Shown: one piece after another, positions 8,504 to 16,685 of the stretch
How the letters are laid out: each line of letters begins with the position of its first letter
Position numbering within the stretch: the stretch's first letter is position 1
NCBI RefSeq assembly: GCF_001278115.1
Contig: NZ_LIYD01000005.1
Span: 1 to 64,000, forward strand
Direction: 5' to 3'
Source: Flavobacterium akiainvivens
Lineage (GTDB): Bacteria; Bacteroidota; Bacteroidia; Flavobacteriales; Flavobacteriaceae
DNA: 64,000 bases
Made by a program: the position numbers and the translations under genes
The notes under the pieces: model-generated
Seen by the model: only the letters and a program-made list of their open reading frames with translations
The model's database searches: none
Told to the model about the DNA's origin: nothing

Positions 8504-8906
8504 AAAATAAAGGATGAAATAAATACGATTTAGATTTAAATCAGATAATTATTTCTTTAAAGTGTTTTTAAAAGATAAATGATCTTTTTTGTAACCGAAA
8601 AATTATGGCAAACAGATAATTTTTCTTTAGAAGTTGAGATAGGCAATGCTCAAAATATATAGGTTTAATTATTTCCAGTAAAAGCAGCACGGCATTCCAC
8701 TTTATTAAAAATGCTTTTTAAAGCTGGATAATGAGACTTTAGGAAGTCAATGCAAAAAGGTAAGGTTTACCATTTTCAAAAGTTTCACAAGTAGTACAGA
8801 GAGGGCTGGGGTATAAAATTCTTCCTAATTCGGGCTAATTAATTTATACGCTTAAAACCAAATCCCACAAATTTTGGTATTAATACTATATAGCGTGGAA
8901 TAATAG
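8504..8906. other. AT-rich intergenic region with no gene seen
   Basis: Roughly 400 bases between the mesX promoter region and the tRNA-Pro terminator. I see no ORF of meaningful length, no riboswitch core and no strong hairpin. Confidence 0.6.
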
Positions 8907-8942
8907 AAAAACCCCTTAAATCATACGATTTAAGGGGTTTTT
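8907..8942 (-). terminator. Terminator downstream of tRNA-Pro
   Basis: A perfect inverted repeat, AACCCCTTAAAT and its complement around a short loop, with A and T runs on the two sides. It can work in both directions and lies 24 bases beyond the 3' end of the minus-strand tRNA. Confidence 0.85.
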
Positions 8943-8965
8943 GACTGCCATTGAAGGCTTTTCAG

Positions 8966-9040
8966 TCGGGGTGGCAGGATTCGAACCTGCGACCTCCTGG
9001 TCCCAAACCAGGCGCGATGACCGGGCTACGCTACACCCCG
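8966..9040 (-). tRNA. tRNA-Pro (anticodon TGG)
   Basis: A 75-base cloverleaf on the minus strand. The acceptor stem CGGGGTG pairs with CACCCCG followed by discriminator A. The anticodon stem CCTGG/CCAGG encloses loop TTTGGGA, giving anticodon TGG. The T-loop region GGTTCGAATCC is standard. CCA is not encoded. The gene stands alone, with its own terminator. Confidence 0.97.
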
Positions 9041-9157
9041 ATTGCGGTTATGCGGGTGCAAATATATAATTATTATTTATAATAACAACATCAATAGCTT
9101 TTATTTTTCTATAACCAAAACTGATATTTATTAGTAGTTATTTCCTGTCGAATAATT

Positions 9158-9165
9158 TACATTTG
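9158..9165 (+). promoter_or_regulatory. Promoter -7 box of trxB
   Basis: TACATTTG is an exact TAnnTTTG match 33 bases before the trxB start codon, leaving a leader of about 25 bases. Confidence 0.6.
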
Positions 9166-9198
9166 CATAGTTTATAAAAATAAGCAAGCAAACACATT

Positions 9199-10149
9199 AT
9201 GTCTGATACTATTGAAAAGATAAAATGCCTTATTATAGGCTCCGGACCGGCCGGATATACAGCCGCTATATATGCCGCAAGGGCTGACATGAACCCGGTA
9301 CTTTACACAGGTATGGAACCGGGCGGACAGCTAACTACTACTACCGAGGTTGATAACTTCCCTGGATATCCTAACGGTGTAGACGGCCCAACCATGATGG
9401 TACAGCTACAGCAACAGGCTGAGCGTTTTGGCACCCAGGTGCGCATAGGCATGGCTACTGCTGTTGAATTTAGCAAAGAGCAAGGTGGCTGGCACAAAGT
9501 TACCATTGATGGAAATAAAGAAGTTTTAGCCCATACCGTGATTATTTGTACCGGTGCTACTGCAAAATACCTTGGCCTGCCAAGCGAACAACGCCTTAGA
9601 GGCGGTGGCGTTTCGGCGTGTGCCGTGTGCGATGGTTTCTTCTATCGCGGGCAGGATGTGGCTATTGTAGGTGCCGGAGATACCGCTGCTGAAGAAGCTA
9701 CTTACCTTGCCAACATTTGTAAAAGTGTAACCATGCTTGTACGTAAAGATTTTATGCGTGCTTCTAAAGCCATGCAGCACAGGGTAGAAAATACACCTAA
9801 CCTTAAAGTGCTTTATAACAGTGAGGTTGATGAGGTACTGGGCGACCAGGTGGTAGAAGGCCTTCGTATAGTAAACAACCAAACCGGTGCTAAAGAAGAA
9901 ATAGCCATTACCGGTTTATTTGTAGCTATTGGCCATAAACCAAATACCGACATCTTTAAAGGCCAGCTTGATATGGAAGAAACCGGCTACCTGATTACAG
10001 AACCGGGTTCTACAAGAACTAACATTCCGGGGGTATTTGCTGCCGGAGATGTTCAGGACAATATTTACCGCCAGGCTATTACAGCTGCGGGTACAGGCTG
10101 TATGGCAGCTCTTGATGCCGAGCGCTACCTTGCTACGGTTGAACATTAA
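9199..10149 (+). CDS. trxB: Thioredoxin reductase
   Basis: A 316-residue flavoenzyme that passes electrons from NADPH to thioredoxin in the cytoplasm. The FAD-binding motif GSGPAGYTAAIYAAR is at residues 13-27, the redox-active CAVCDG lies near residue 140, the NADPH-binding GAGDTAAEEA follows at about 160, and the C-terminal FAD motif GVFAAGDVQD is present. Length and motif order are typical of low-molecular-weight bacterial TrxB. It has its own promoter and is followed by a terminator that abuts the next start codon. Confidence 0.97.
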   Translation: MSDTIEKIKCLIIGSGPAGYTAAIYAARADMNPVLYTGMEPGGQLTTTTEVDNFPGYPNGVDGPTMMVQLQQQAERFGTQVRIGMATAVEFSKEQGGWHKVTIDGNKEVLAHTVIICTGATAKYLGLPSEQRLRGGGVSACAVCDGFFYRGQDVAIVGAGDTAAEEATYLANICKSVTMLVRKDFMRASKAMQHRVENTPNLKVLYNSEVDEVLGDQVVEGLRIVNNQTGAKEEIAITGLFVAIGHKPNTDIFKGQLDMEETGYLITEPGSTRTNIPGVFAAGDVQDNIYRQAITAAGTGCMAALDAERYLATVEH

Positions 10150-10169
10150 GAATCAATAATTTTATAGAT

Positions 10170-10203
10170 AGTCCCTTCCTGAAAAGGAGGGGATTTGTTT
10201 TTT
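10170..10203 (+). terminator. Terminator after trxB
   Basis: TCCCTTCCT-gaaa-AGGAGGGGA is a hairpin followed by a T-rich run. The T run reaches within two bases of the start codon of the next gene, so expression of that gene may depend on read-through. Confidence 0.75.
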
Positions 10204-10204
10204 T

Positions 10205-10783
10205 ATGGCTGATATAAAGACTTTAATGAAAAACCCGCTTTACGTTTTTGCACTGCAAAGCGAGGCTGTAGGACACTTTGAGCATACCGAACCACTATTT
10301 GTAGGCGTAGGCAAATTAAATGCCATGTACAGCCTTATGAAGCGCATAACGCAGCAAAAGCCAAGCATTATTATAAACCTTGGTTCGGCTGGCAGCACTA
10401 CACACAACCGGGGAGAAGTAGTATGTTGTACCCGTTTTGTACAGCGTGATATGGATGTTACGCCGCTTGGTTTTGAGAAATACAAAACACCGTTCTCTCT
10501 GCACCCGCCGGTTATTTATTATGGCCTTGAAGTTGAAGGGCTGGCGCAGGGTATTTGTGGTACGGGCGACAGTTTTGTTACCAATCATAACTGCGATGAT
10601 TATGATGTTATAGATATGGAAGCATTTCCGCTGGCATGGGTGGCCATGCAGGAAGAAATACCCTTTTTATGCCTTAAGTATATTAGTGATGGTGCCGATG
10701 GTGCCGCCGCTACCGATTGGCCGGAAACCGTTAAGCTTGCCGCTGAAGCACTGCGAAAAACAGTTGATGGTATATTGGGTTAA
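10205..10783 (+). CDS. Nucleoside phosphorylase-fold nucleosidase (MTA/SAH nucleosidase-like)
   Basis: A 192-residue member of the PNP/UDP fold. IINLGSAGS is the phosphate/ribose-binding glycine-rich loop, DMEAFPLAWV carries the Met-Glu that binds the ribose hydroxyls, and KYISDGAD carries the catalytic aspartate. These features match 5'-methylthioadenosine/S-adenosylhomocysteine nucleosidases, which recycle adenine and sulfur metabolites. The protein is about 40 residues shorter than Pfs-type enzymes, so the substrate is uncertain. Its start codon sits directly at the end of the trxB terminator. Confidence 0.8.
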   Translation: MADIKTLMKNPLYVFALQSEAVGHFEHTEPLFVGVGKLNAMYSLMKRITQQKPSIIINLGSAGSTTHNRGEVVCCTRFVQRDMDVTPLGFEKYKTPFSLHPPVIYYGLEVEGLAQGICGTGDSFVTNHNCDDYDVIDMEAFPLAWVAMQEEIPFLCLKYISDGADGAAATDWPETVKLAAEALRKTVDGILG

Positions 10784-10846
10784 CTTTGTCTCAAATTACC
10801 TCATAGGCTGTCATAAATGCACCTGCTGTTGTATTATGGTATACTT

Positions 10847-10854
10847 TACATTTG
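10847..10854 (+). promoter_or_regulatory. Promoter -7 box of the VOC gene
   Basis: TACATTTG matches TAnnTTTG exactly, 24 bases before the start codon. Confidence 0.55.
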
Positions 10855-10878
10855 TAATACAAACAAAAAACAACAGTT

Positions 10879-11346
10879 ATGCAACAAAAGATCACCCCGT
10901 TTTTATGGTTTAATGGCACTGTAGATGAGGCCATTGCCTTTTATACTTCAGTGTTTAAAAACGCTGAAATTAAAGAAGTTATAAATGGGCCTGACGGAAA
11001 AGCCTTTACAGCAGTATTTGTGCTGGAAGGGCAGGAGTTTATGGCACTTAACGGCGGACCTCAATTTAAGTTTACCGAGGCCACTTCCTTTTTTGTGGAA
11101 TGCGAGGATCAGCAGGAAATTGATTATTACTGGGATAAGCTTACAGCAGATGGTGGAGAAGAAAGCATGTGTGGCTGGCTGAAGGATAAATACGGCCTGT
11201 CATGGCAAATAATACCAAAAGGACTTGTAAAATTGTTATGGGACAGCACAGAACCCGAAAAATCGCAGCGTGCTGTAGCAGCCATGATGCAAATGCATAA
11301 GCTGGATATAGCTAAGCTACAGGAAGCTTATAACGGAAAAGAATAA
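10879..11346 (+). CDS. VOC superfamily protein (PhnB / 3-demethylubiquinone methyltransferase-like)
   Basis: A 155-residue protein of the vicinal oxygen chelate fold, recognised by the N-terminus QQKITPFLWFNGTVDEAIAFYTSVF and by SMCGWLKDKYGLSWQIIP. These are typical of the PhnB-like group that was named after 3-demethylubiquinone 3-methyltransferase but has no proven enzymatic role in most members. It is single-domain and cytoplasmic. The stop codon lies inside a bidirectional terminator shared with the convergent DUF2807 gene. Confidence 0.85.
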   Translation: MQQKITPFLWFNGTVDEAIAFYTSVFKNAEIKEVINGPDGKAFTAVFVLEGQEFMALNGGPQFKFTEATSFFVECEDQQEIDYYWDKLTADGGEESMCGWLKDKYGLSWQIIPKGLVKLLWDSTEPEKSQRAVAAMMQMHKLDIAKLQEAYNGKE

Positions 11347-11375
11347 GGGGTTTTAAGCCCCTTATTCTTTTTTAT
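11339..11375. terminator. Bidirectional terminator between convergent genes
   Basis: AGAATAAGGGG-ttttaag-CCCCTTATTCT is an 11-base-pair perfect stem with T runs on both strands. Both flanking genes end inside it. Confidence 0.9.
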
Positions 11376-12192
11376 ATATTGTTGCACTATCGGCAAGTTT
11401 TGTCATGCCCAGCTTTGTAGGGCTGCCATAAATTTCAATTTCTGTTTTGCCCGATGCGCCTACCGTTAAGCCCTCAGTTGCCAGTATGCTGCATTTAGAG
11501 GCACTTTCGGCAAGGAGCTCCATGTTTTTAGTTGTAAACTTTTTGCCGTTAAAGCTGGCATTGTTATCGGCACGCAACTGTACATTGGCAGCATCGCCCT
11601 CAATGGTGGCGGTTGTTTTTTGGTACATATCAAACTTTACGCTCTGGCTGGCAATAAGTGCTTTAAGTACAGCATTTTTGTTTAGTTCTATTGTTGCGTT
11701 ATCGCTCTTAAGGTTTAGTTCAGCAGTGGTTTTATCGTTCATTACCAGGCTAAAGTTCGTGGCCTTTACGTTAAGGAAAGACTTCGAAAAATCAAGATTT
11801 TTAATGGTAATGTCTTCCAGCTCAAGGTCGGCCAGGGCATAAAGCAATACTTCATGCTTGGCGGTAACTGTGGTTAACGCTCCGGTATAGGTAAGCCTTA
11901 CTACCAGTTTTTTGGCGCCGCTTACTTCTTTTGCGGTATATATCCTGAGGTTATTACCGTTTACATCGGCAGTAATTACATCGTGCAGATTGTCATCGGC
12001 CTCAATTTCAAGGTTTTGTTCTGTGCCTTTTACCAGGTAAAGTTCAATATTATCTTCAACTTCAACGGTTGTAAAGGCAGCCAGGTCTTTTTGGGTAACT
12101 GTTACGTTTTTACTGCCTTTAATTTTTTCTTTTTTCTGTGCAAAAGTTAATGCAGTACACAACAGGACTGTTAAAAGTAAAGCTTTTTTCAT
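11362..12192 (-). CDS. Secreted DUF2807 (head GIN) domain protein
   Basis: A 276-residue exported protein with a signal peptide (residues 1-18, ending ALTFAQ). The rest matches DUF2807, a beta-helix-like domain: an N-terminal FTTVEVEDNIELYLVKG strand pair followed by short repeated strands. The family is common in Bacteroidetes, usually near PspC-domain proteins; its function is unknown. It is one of three DUF2807 genes within 4.6 kb, and 121 bases separate it from the next one upstream, so it may have its own promoter. Confidence 0.85.
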   Translation of the reverse strand: MKKALLLTVLLCTALTFAQKKEKIKGSKNVTVTQKDLAAFTTVEVEDNIELYLVKGTEQNLEIEADDNLHDVITADVNGNNLRIYTAKEVSGAKKLVVRLTYTGALTTVTAKHEVLLYALADLELEDITIKNLDFSKSFLNVKATNFSLVMNDKTTAELNLKSDNATIELNKNAVLKALIASQSVKFDMYQKTTATIEGDAANVQLRADNNASFNGKKFTTKNMELLAESASKCSILATEGLTVGASGKTEIEIYGSPTKLGMTKLADSATIYKKE

Positions 12193-12280
12193 GGCGCATA
12201 AGTATTATTGGTTAAAGCAAATATAGTAATACTGTAAATAAGTCAAAAGAAACTAAGAATAAAATCTTTTACAGGAAGCA

Positions 12281-12312
12281 AAAAAAATCCCTGTATAAAA
12301 CAGGGATAATTA
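12281..12312 (-). terminator. Terminator after the DUF2807 lipoprotein gene
   Basis: ATCCCTGT-ataaa-ACAGGGAT, followed on the minus strand by a run of seven T residues, lies directly behind the stop codon. Confidence 0.88.
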
Positions 12313-12313
12313 T

Positions 12314-13039
12314 TTAATCTTGTGATACCGAACCGCCTGAAGATTCATCTTTCGTCAGCTTATCGGGTGTTTTGGTGTAGGCCACATGGCTTCCGCTTGA
12401 GGCAGATGCCTTAAGGCTTTTTATAGGGTTAACAGTTGTGTTACTGCCGCTTGAGGCATCGGCTACTACCGCATCAGCTGCAAGGGCTGAGGCATTTAGC
12501 GTACTGCCGCTGCTACTGCTGGTTTCGGCATTGGTTGTTTTGCCGCTAACAGTTAATGTACTGCCACTGCTTGCGTCTGCCTTAACTTTTTTAGCAACTA
12601 CTGTTGCTTCAAAGTTACTGCCGCTGCTGCTTGTAAGCGACAGGCTTTCGGCATTAATAACGGTAGTAGTTTTTAATGATACACCTGCGGCAGATTCAAT
12701 TGATGTGATTTTAGGTACTGTTATGGTTACTTTTTTAGAAGTAGCATTGCCAATACTTTTCTCGGTTTTTATGGTAAGTGTACTGCCGCTTATTTTTGTG
12801 GTGATAAGTTCCTGCAGGTTAGAATCGGCCTCAACTTTAATACTGGCAGATGGCCCCTGGGCAATATAAACTTCTATACCTCCTGAGACATCAATTTCTG
12901 TAAAGCCTGCGGCAGTATCTCTTGACTGCGTGGTTACATTGCCGTTTCCGTCTACAGATTCAAATCCACAGGAAAAAAAGAGCATGGCGGTTGCAATAGT
13001 TATAATAGCTTTTGCAATATGTACAATAACCTTAATCAT
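12314..13039 (-). CDS. DUF2807 lipoprotein with serine-rich SSGS ladder
   Basis: A 241-residue protein with a lipoprotein signal (ATAMLFFSCGFE; the Cys at about residue 24 would be lipidated). The DUF2807 start FTEIDVSGGIEVYIAQG is followed by a repetitive part in which SSGS recurs about every 15-20 residues (SSSGST, DASSGSN, SASSGSH). This is consistent with a beta-helix whose turns carry serine ladders. It lies 23 bases downstream of the PspC-domain gene and so belongs to its operon. Function unknown; probably at the cell envelope. Confidence 0.82.
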   Translation of the reverse strand: MIKVIVHIAKAIITIATAMLFFSCGFESVDGNGNVTTQSRDTAAGFTEIDVSGGIEVYIAQGPSASIKVEADSNLQELITTKISGSTLTIKTEKSIGNATSKKVTITVPKITSIESAAGVSLKTTTVINAESLSLTSSSGSNFEATVVAKKVKADASSGSTLTVSGKTTNAETSSSSGSTLNASALAADAVVADASSGSNTTVNPIKSLKASASSGSHVAYTKTPDKLTKDESSGGSVSQD

Positions 13040-13062
13040 AATAATTGGTTTTTCGGTTGGGT

Positions 13063-14847
13063 TTATTTATTATTGTTACGTAGTTGTTTAGCGTCCTGCT
13101 CCATTTGTTTAGCCTGCTCTTTAAGCTCTTCGGCACTTTTCCTCATCTCTTCGGCAGAATGTTCCATTTCTTTTGCCTGGTCCTGCATAATTATCTTTTG
13201 TTCTTCTTCAGATAGTCCTACCGGCGTTTCACCTTCATATACTTCTCCTTCAGGTATGCCCATATCGTCAGGAGGGCAGGTAAGGCATTCTACCCTGCTC
13301 TTCTTCATTTGATAGACATGGGTGGCATTATCCCAGTACAGGTTAAAGAAAGCATCGTCGCTGTCATCATACTTCTGAACATTGGCATCAGGCTTAAAAT
13401 AGGTGCCTTCCGGAAGGTAAAGGAAAATCTCGACCCTTTGCGCCCTGAATTTAGAACTCAGGTCTGAAATCAAATAATTGTCTAAAATTAAGCTATTTCC
13501 TTTAACCCTGAAATTATATTTAATCCTTTCGGCAATTTTTCCGGCCTGTTGTATGTTGCTGGCACGGGCTATTTTCTCAACCTGAATATACGCCACAGGC
13601 TCATCGGTACGGCGAACGTAGAACCTTACATTATTGCTGTACAGCACTTCATTGCCGCTGGAATCCTGTTTTATCTCTGTATCGTGGTTGTAATCGTTAT
13701 ACTTTGTAAAGTATTCATTATTCTTAAAAATAACCTGTAGTGTATCATTCTTTTTAATGGCAAATTCTTTCTTTACAAACGTACGCCCCTCTGTACCAAG
13801 CTGTGCAGCCTGATAAAGCCCCAGGTAAATACAGGCACTTATACACACAATCCATATAGCCAGCAGGGTATAGGTAACCAGGTTGCTAACGGGTTTCATG
13901 GTGTCTACAAGTATGCGAAGGCCAAGTATAAAGAATGCAAACAACGGTATTGCAATAGCAAAGAACGTAACAAGCGTTAACAGCCATAGAGGGGTTTCGG
14001 TAAAATTCCATCCTTCAACATGCGGGTACCATGACTGGTGCACCAGTGTGCTGGTAAACAGGAACATGATAAGTAGTACAACCACACCGCCAAGGCCAAG
14101 GGCGCTAAATACGGTTATAAGCGCACCCAGTATTTTGGCAAAGGCTTTTAGTATGCCTAAAACTACTGTGCTAATGCCATTGCCCAGCCTTTCGGCACCG
14201 GTTTTTACATTGCTGCCGATCTTATCATAATCAACACTATGCAGTTTGTCCTGAAGGATGGTAAACTCTTCCTTTACCTTTTTCTCGATATTAGAAATGT
14301 TTATGGGTTCGCCCTTCATCTGTAGCTTTTCTGTAGTGGTTATAGCTTTAGGTATCAATACCCAAAGCAGCACATAAATAAACAGGCTGGTACCAAAGGT
14401 TACAAAGGGCGATACTATAAACAATATCCTTATCCATATAGGGTCTATCCTTACATAGTGCCCAAGGCCTGCGCATACACCGGCTATTATGTTTTTATCG
14501 GCATCGCGAAACAGCTTTTTAGGTGCATAATACGGGTTATATGCCGAATTTGTACTGCTGCTGTTAGCCGATTTAGGCTCGTCTTCGTCTATTTTATAAT
14601 CTTCGGGCTGGCCCATAACGGCTATAACCTCTTCAATTTCTTTATTGCCAACAACCTGCTTGTCATTTTTAATTTTTTCAGAAAGCAGCTCAGCAATCCT
14701 ACCCTCAATGTCTGCCATTATCTCGTCTTTGCCATCGGGCGATAGCGAGCGCCGTATAGCATCAAGGTAATGGTTCAGTTTTCTATAGGCATCTTCATCT
14801 ATATGAAAGAAAAAACCTCCTAAATTAATACTTACTGTTTTGTTCAT
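13063..14847 (-). CDS. PspC-domain membrane protein
   Basis: A 594-residue inner-membrane protein. Residues 1-95 form a conserved cytoplasmic domain (INLGGFFFHIDEDAY, then a helical DUF1700-like segment). Residues 110-165 form the PspC domain (LFRDADKNIIAGVCAGLGHYV with its membrane helix). At least three more hydrophobic segments lie between about 225 and 345. A beta-rich region follows, and the C-terminus is a charged coiled coil (EEMRKSAEELKEQAKQMEQD). It overlaps the PadR gene by four bases (ATGA), implying translational coupling. By analogy with Psp proteins it may sense envelope stress. Confidence 0.87.
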   Translation of the reverse strand: MNKTVSINLGGFFFHIDEDAYRKLNHYLDAIRRSLSPDGKDEIMADIEGRIAELLSEKIKNDKQVVGNKEIEEVIAVMGQPEDYKIDEDEPKSANSSSTNSAYNPYYAPKKLFRDADKNIIAGVCAGLGHYVRIDPIWIRILFIVSPFVTFGTSLFIYVLLWVLIPKAITTTEKLQMKGEPINISNIEKKVKEEFTILQDKLHSVDYDKIGSNVKTGAERLGNGISTVVLGILKAFAKILGALITVFSALGLGGVVVLLIMFLFTSTLVHQSWYPHVEGWNFTETPLWLLTLVTFFAIAIPLFAFFILGLRILVDTMKPVSNLVTYTLLAIWIVCISACIYLGLYQAAQLGTEGRTFVKKEFAIKKNDTLQVIFKNNEYFTKYNDYNHDTEIKQDSSGNEVLYSNNVRFYVRRTDEPVAYIQVEKIARASNIQQAGKIAERIKYNFRVKGNSLILDNYLISDLSSKFRAQRVEIFLYLPEGTYFKPDANVQKYDDSDDAFFNLYWDNATHVYQMKKSRVECLTCPPDDMGIPEGEVYEGETPVGLSEEEQKIIMQDQAKEMEHSAEEMRKSAEELKEQAKQMEQDAKQLRNNNK

Positions 14848-15182
14848 GACTCTGTGTTTTGGCCGGTTATTGTTTCTACTGCCCCCGAAAGTTCGTTCCA
14901 GGTTATGTTAAGTTCTTTTAAAAATTCTTCGCCTTCTGGTGTAAGGCCATAGTATTTGCGCGGTGGGCCCGATGTTGATTCTTCCCAGCGGTAGCTGAGC
15001 AGGCCATCGTTTTTAAGCCTTGTCAGCAACGGATAAACCGTGCCTTCAACCACAAGCAGCTTAGCGTTTTTTAAGGTATCCAGTATTTCAGATGTATAAG
15101 CATCCCTGCCTTTTAGTACAGACAGTATACAGAATTCCAAAACGCCCTTGCGCATCTGGGCTTTGGTGTTCTCAATATTCAT
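14844..15182 (-). CDS. PadR family transcriptional regulator
   Basis: A 112-residue winged-helix repressor. LEFCILSVLKGRDAYTSEIL and VEGTVYPLLTRLKNDGLL are the hallmark PadR helices, and PPRKYYGLTPEGEEFL is the wing. It lacks the long C-terminal domain of PadR-s1 types, so it is a short PadR-s2. It is encoded directly before the PspC gene with a four-base overlap and probably represses this operon in response to an envelope or small-molecule signal. Confidence 0.92.
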   Translation of the reverse strand: MNIENTKAQMRKGVLEFCILSVLKGRDAYTSEILDTLKNAKLLVVEGTVYPLLTRLKNDGLLSYRWEESTSGPPRKYYGLTPEGEEFLKELNITWNELSGAVETITGQNTES

Positions 15183-15208
15183 AAGTCTCCATTGTTTTAT
15201 TTTTACTA

Positions 15209-15970
15209 TTAATTAAGGCTTTGGCTGTCAATGTACCTCTTAACGGCATATGTGTTTTCACCAGTTTCGGTTTCACCCGGCTTGCCATAGCACGTTATGG
15301 CCGAAGAAGTATCTGTATCTGCCTTAATTTTATCTTTTGCCTGTATGCTTACTGCCGATGCATTTTGTGCTGTTACCTCGGCTTTTTCGCACACTAATTT
15401 GCCACCTTGTAAAGAACCGCTGTTGCAATACACATCAGCAAACTGCACCGTGCCTATAACCTTTGCAAAAGCACCGCCTGTAACACTGGCTTTAAGCGTA
15501 CCGGCATGCAATATACCCCTAAATCCTGAGCCCGAAGCAGCGCTGACATTACAAACACCATCAACACTAAGGTCTCCGTTAAAAGTTGCACCTATTGCAA
15601 GGCTTATGCGTGCATCCTGCATTTGCCATTTTCCGTCTGCCTTTATTACAGCACCTGCCGTGGCCTTGATTTCCGGAAAGGCATTTTGCGATACAAACAC
15701 CCTGATAGCGCCATATTCGCCTGCGCTGTCAGGCTTTTCAAGGTACACTTTTAGTGTGTTGCCCTTATATTTTGTAACCACTTTTTTAGCCATTTCCCAC
15801 GATGATGCCTCTATTTTAAGGGCTGCTGTATCGGCTTTTGTAATAATTACCTCTATGCCGTTAGTTACTTCCAGCTTTTCAGCCGTTTGTGCCTTGCGCA
15901 CCTCTGTTACCTGTGATTGTGCCACTGTGCCCTTGAGCATTATAATGGCCAGGATGATTAAATGTTTCAT
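15209..15970 (-). CDS. Secreted DUF2807 domain protein
   Basis: A 253-residue protein with a short signal peptide (ending GTVAQSQ) and a DUF2807 domain (EKLEVTNGIEVIITKADTAALKIEA). It is the third DUF2807 protein here and heads the minus-strand run DUF2807-PadR-PspC-DUF2807-DUF2807; the gap to padR is 26 bases. Its start codon lies 16 bases from a run of eleven 7-bp repeats, so its expression, and that of the operon behind it, could be changed by repeat number. Confidence 0.83.
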   Translation of the reverse strand: MKHLIILAIIMLKGTVAQSQVTEVRKAQTAEKLEVTNGIEVIITKADTAALKIEASSWEMAKKVVTKYKGNTLKVYLEKPDSAGEYGAIRVFVSQNAFPEIKATAGAVIKADGKWQMQDARISLAIGATFNGDLSVDGVCNVSAASGSGFRGILHAGTLKASVTGGAFAKVIGTVQFADVYCNSGSLQGGKLVCEKAEVTAQNASAVSIQAKDKIKADTDTSSAITCYGKPGETETGENTYAVKRYIDSQSLN

Positions 15971-15986
15971 TACTGTTTCGTTTTTT

Positions 15987-16072
15987 GATTGATGATTGAT
16001 GATTGATGATTGATGATTGATGATTGATGATTGATGATTGATGATTGATGATTGATGATTGATGATGATTGA
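15987..16072. repeat. 7-bp tandem repeat (GATTGAT)n
   Basis: Eleven perfect copies of GATTGAT run from 15987 to 16063, followed by a partial, imperfect copy. The array occupies the leader or promoter position of the DUF2807 gene starting at 15970 and ends about 9 bases from the stop of the DUF4870 gene. A unit of 7 changes spacing, not reading frame, so any effect would be on transcription or translation initiation. Confidence 0.97.
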
Positions 16073-16080
16073 ACTCGGTA

Positions 16081-16539
16081 CTACTTTAAAAATTTAATGG
16101 TTAATGGAAAATTATAGTTTTCGCCGTTGCCGTTTTTTATGGCTGCGATTAAGATTATGATAAACTCTGCCACTTTTAATACAAAGGTCATTACCATCGC
16201 CACAATGCCCAGCATAACCAGCCCGCTTATTTTGGCATGCCTAATGCTCTCTGTGTCAAAATGCCACCTGCCGGTAAGCGATATGCTAAAATCTATATCG
16301 TTAAAAATGGTGTAGGCAAAAATTGGCGCGGCTATTATTATCAGCACAACAGTATATATAAGCAGACTCAGTTGAAAATTAATGGCCTGCTTGCCGTTAT
16401 AATCTATAAATTTAGACTGGTCTTTTTTAGCACTCCATATAACTACAGGCAGTATAAAGTTGCCAAACGGAAAAATGTACTGTGCATAAGCGCTTAATTG
16501 TAAGAGCATTGCTGTGGTTTTGTTTTCTGTGGTTTCCAT
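16081..16539 (-). CDS. DUF4870 (Tic20-like) membrane protein
   Basis: A 152-residue protein with about four hydrophobic segments. The N-terminal pattern LQLSAYAQYIFPFGNFILPVVIWSAKKDQSKFID and the following NGKQAINFQLSLLIY are the DUF4870 signature. The function is unknown; relatives are small inner-membrane proteins often found beside PspC-type genes. It probably belongs to the same envelope module, although the 7-bp repeat array separates it from the next gene. Confidence 0.85.
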   Translation of the reverse strand: METTENKTTAMLLQLSAYAQYIFPFGNFILPVVIWSAKKDQSKFIDYNGKQAINFQLSLLIYTVVLIIIAAPIFAYTIFNDIDFSISLTGRWHFDTESIRHAKISGLVMLGIVAMVMTFVLKVAEFIIILIAAIKNGNGENYNFPLTIKFLK

Positions 16540-16685
16540 AGTATATGGGTATATCAGTTAATATTCTATGCAAATATATATCTAAAGGCAGGTAGTTTGT
16601 ATTGCATAGTAGTTTAATTTAACAAAATATTAACATTTTGAAGTCCTGTTTAAAACCTGTATATTAGCTTAAAATCAAACCTGTA

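Noticed and set aside
8504..8906. SAM or cobalamin riboswitch upstream of mesX.
   Set aside because: No conserved aptamer core was found in either orientation.
15987..16072. CRISPR array or coding microsatellite.
   Set aside because: The unit is only 7 bases with no spacers, and it lies outside genes.
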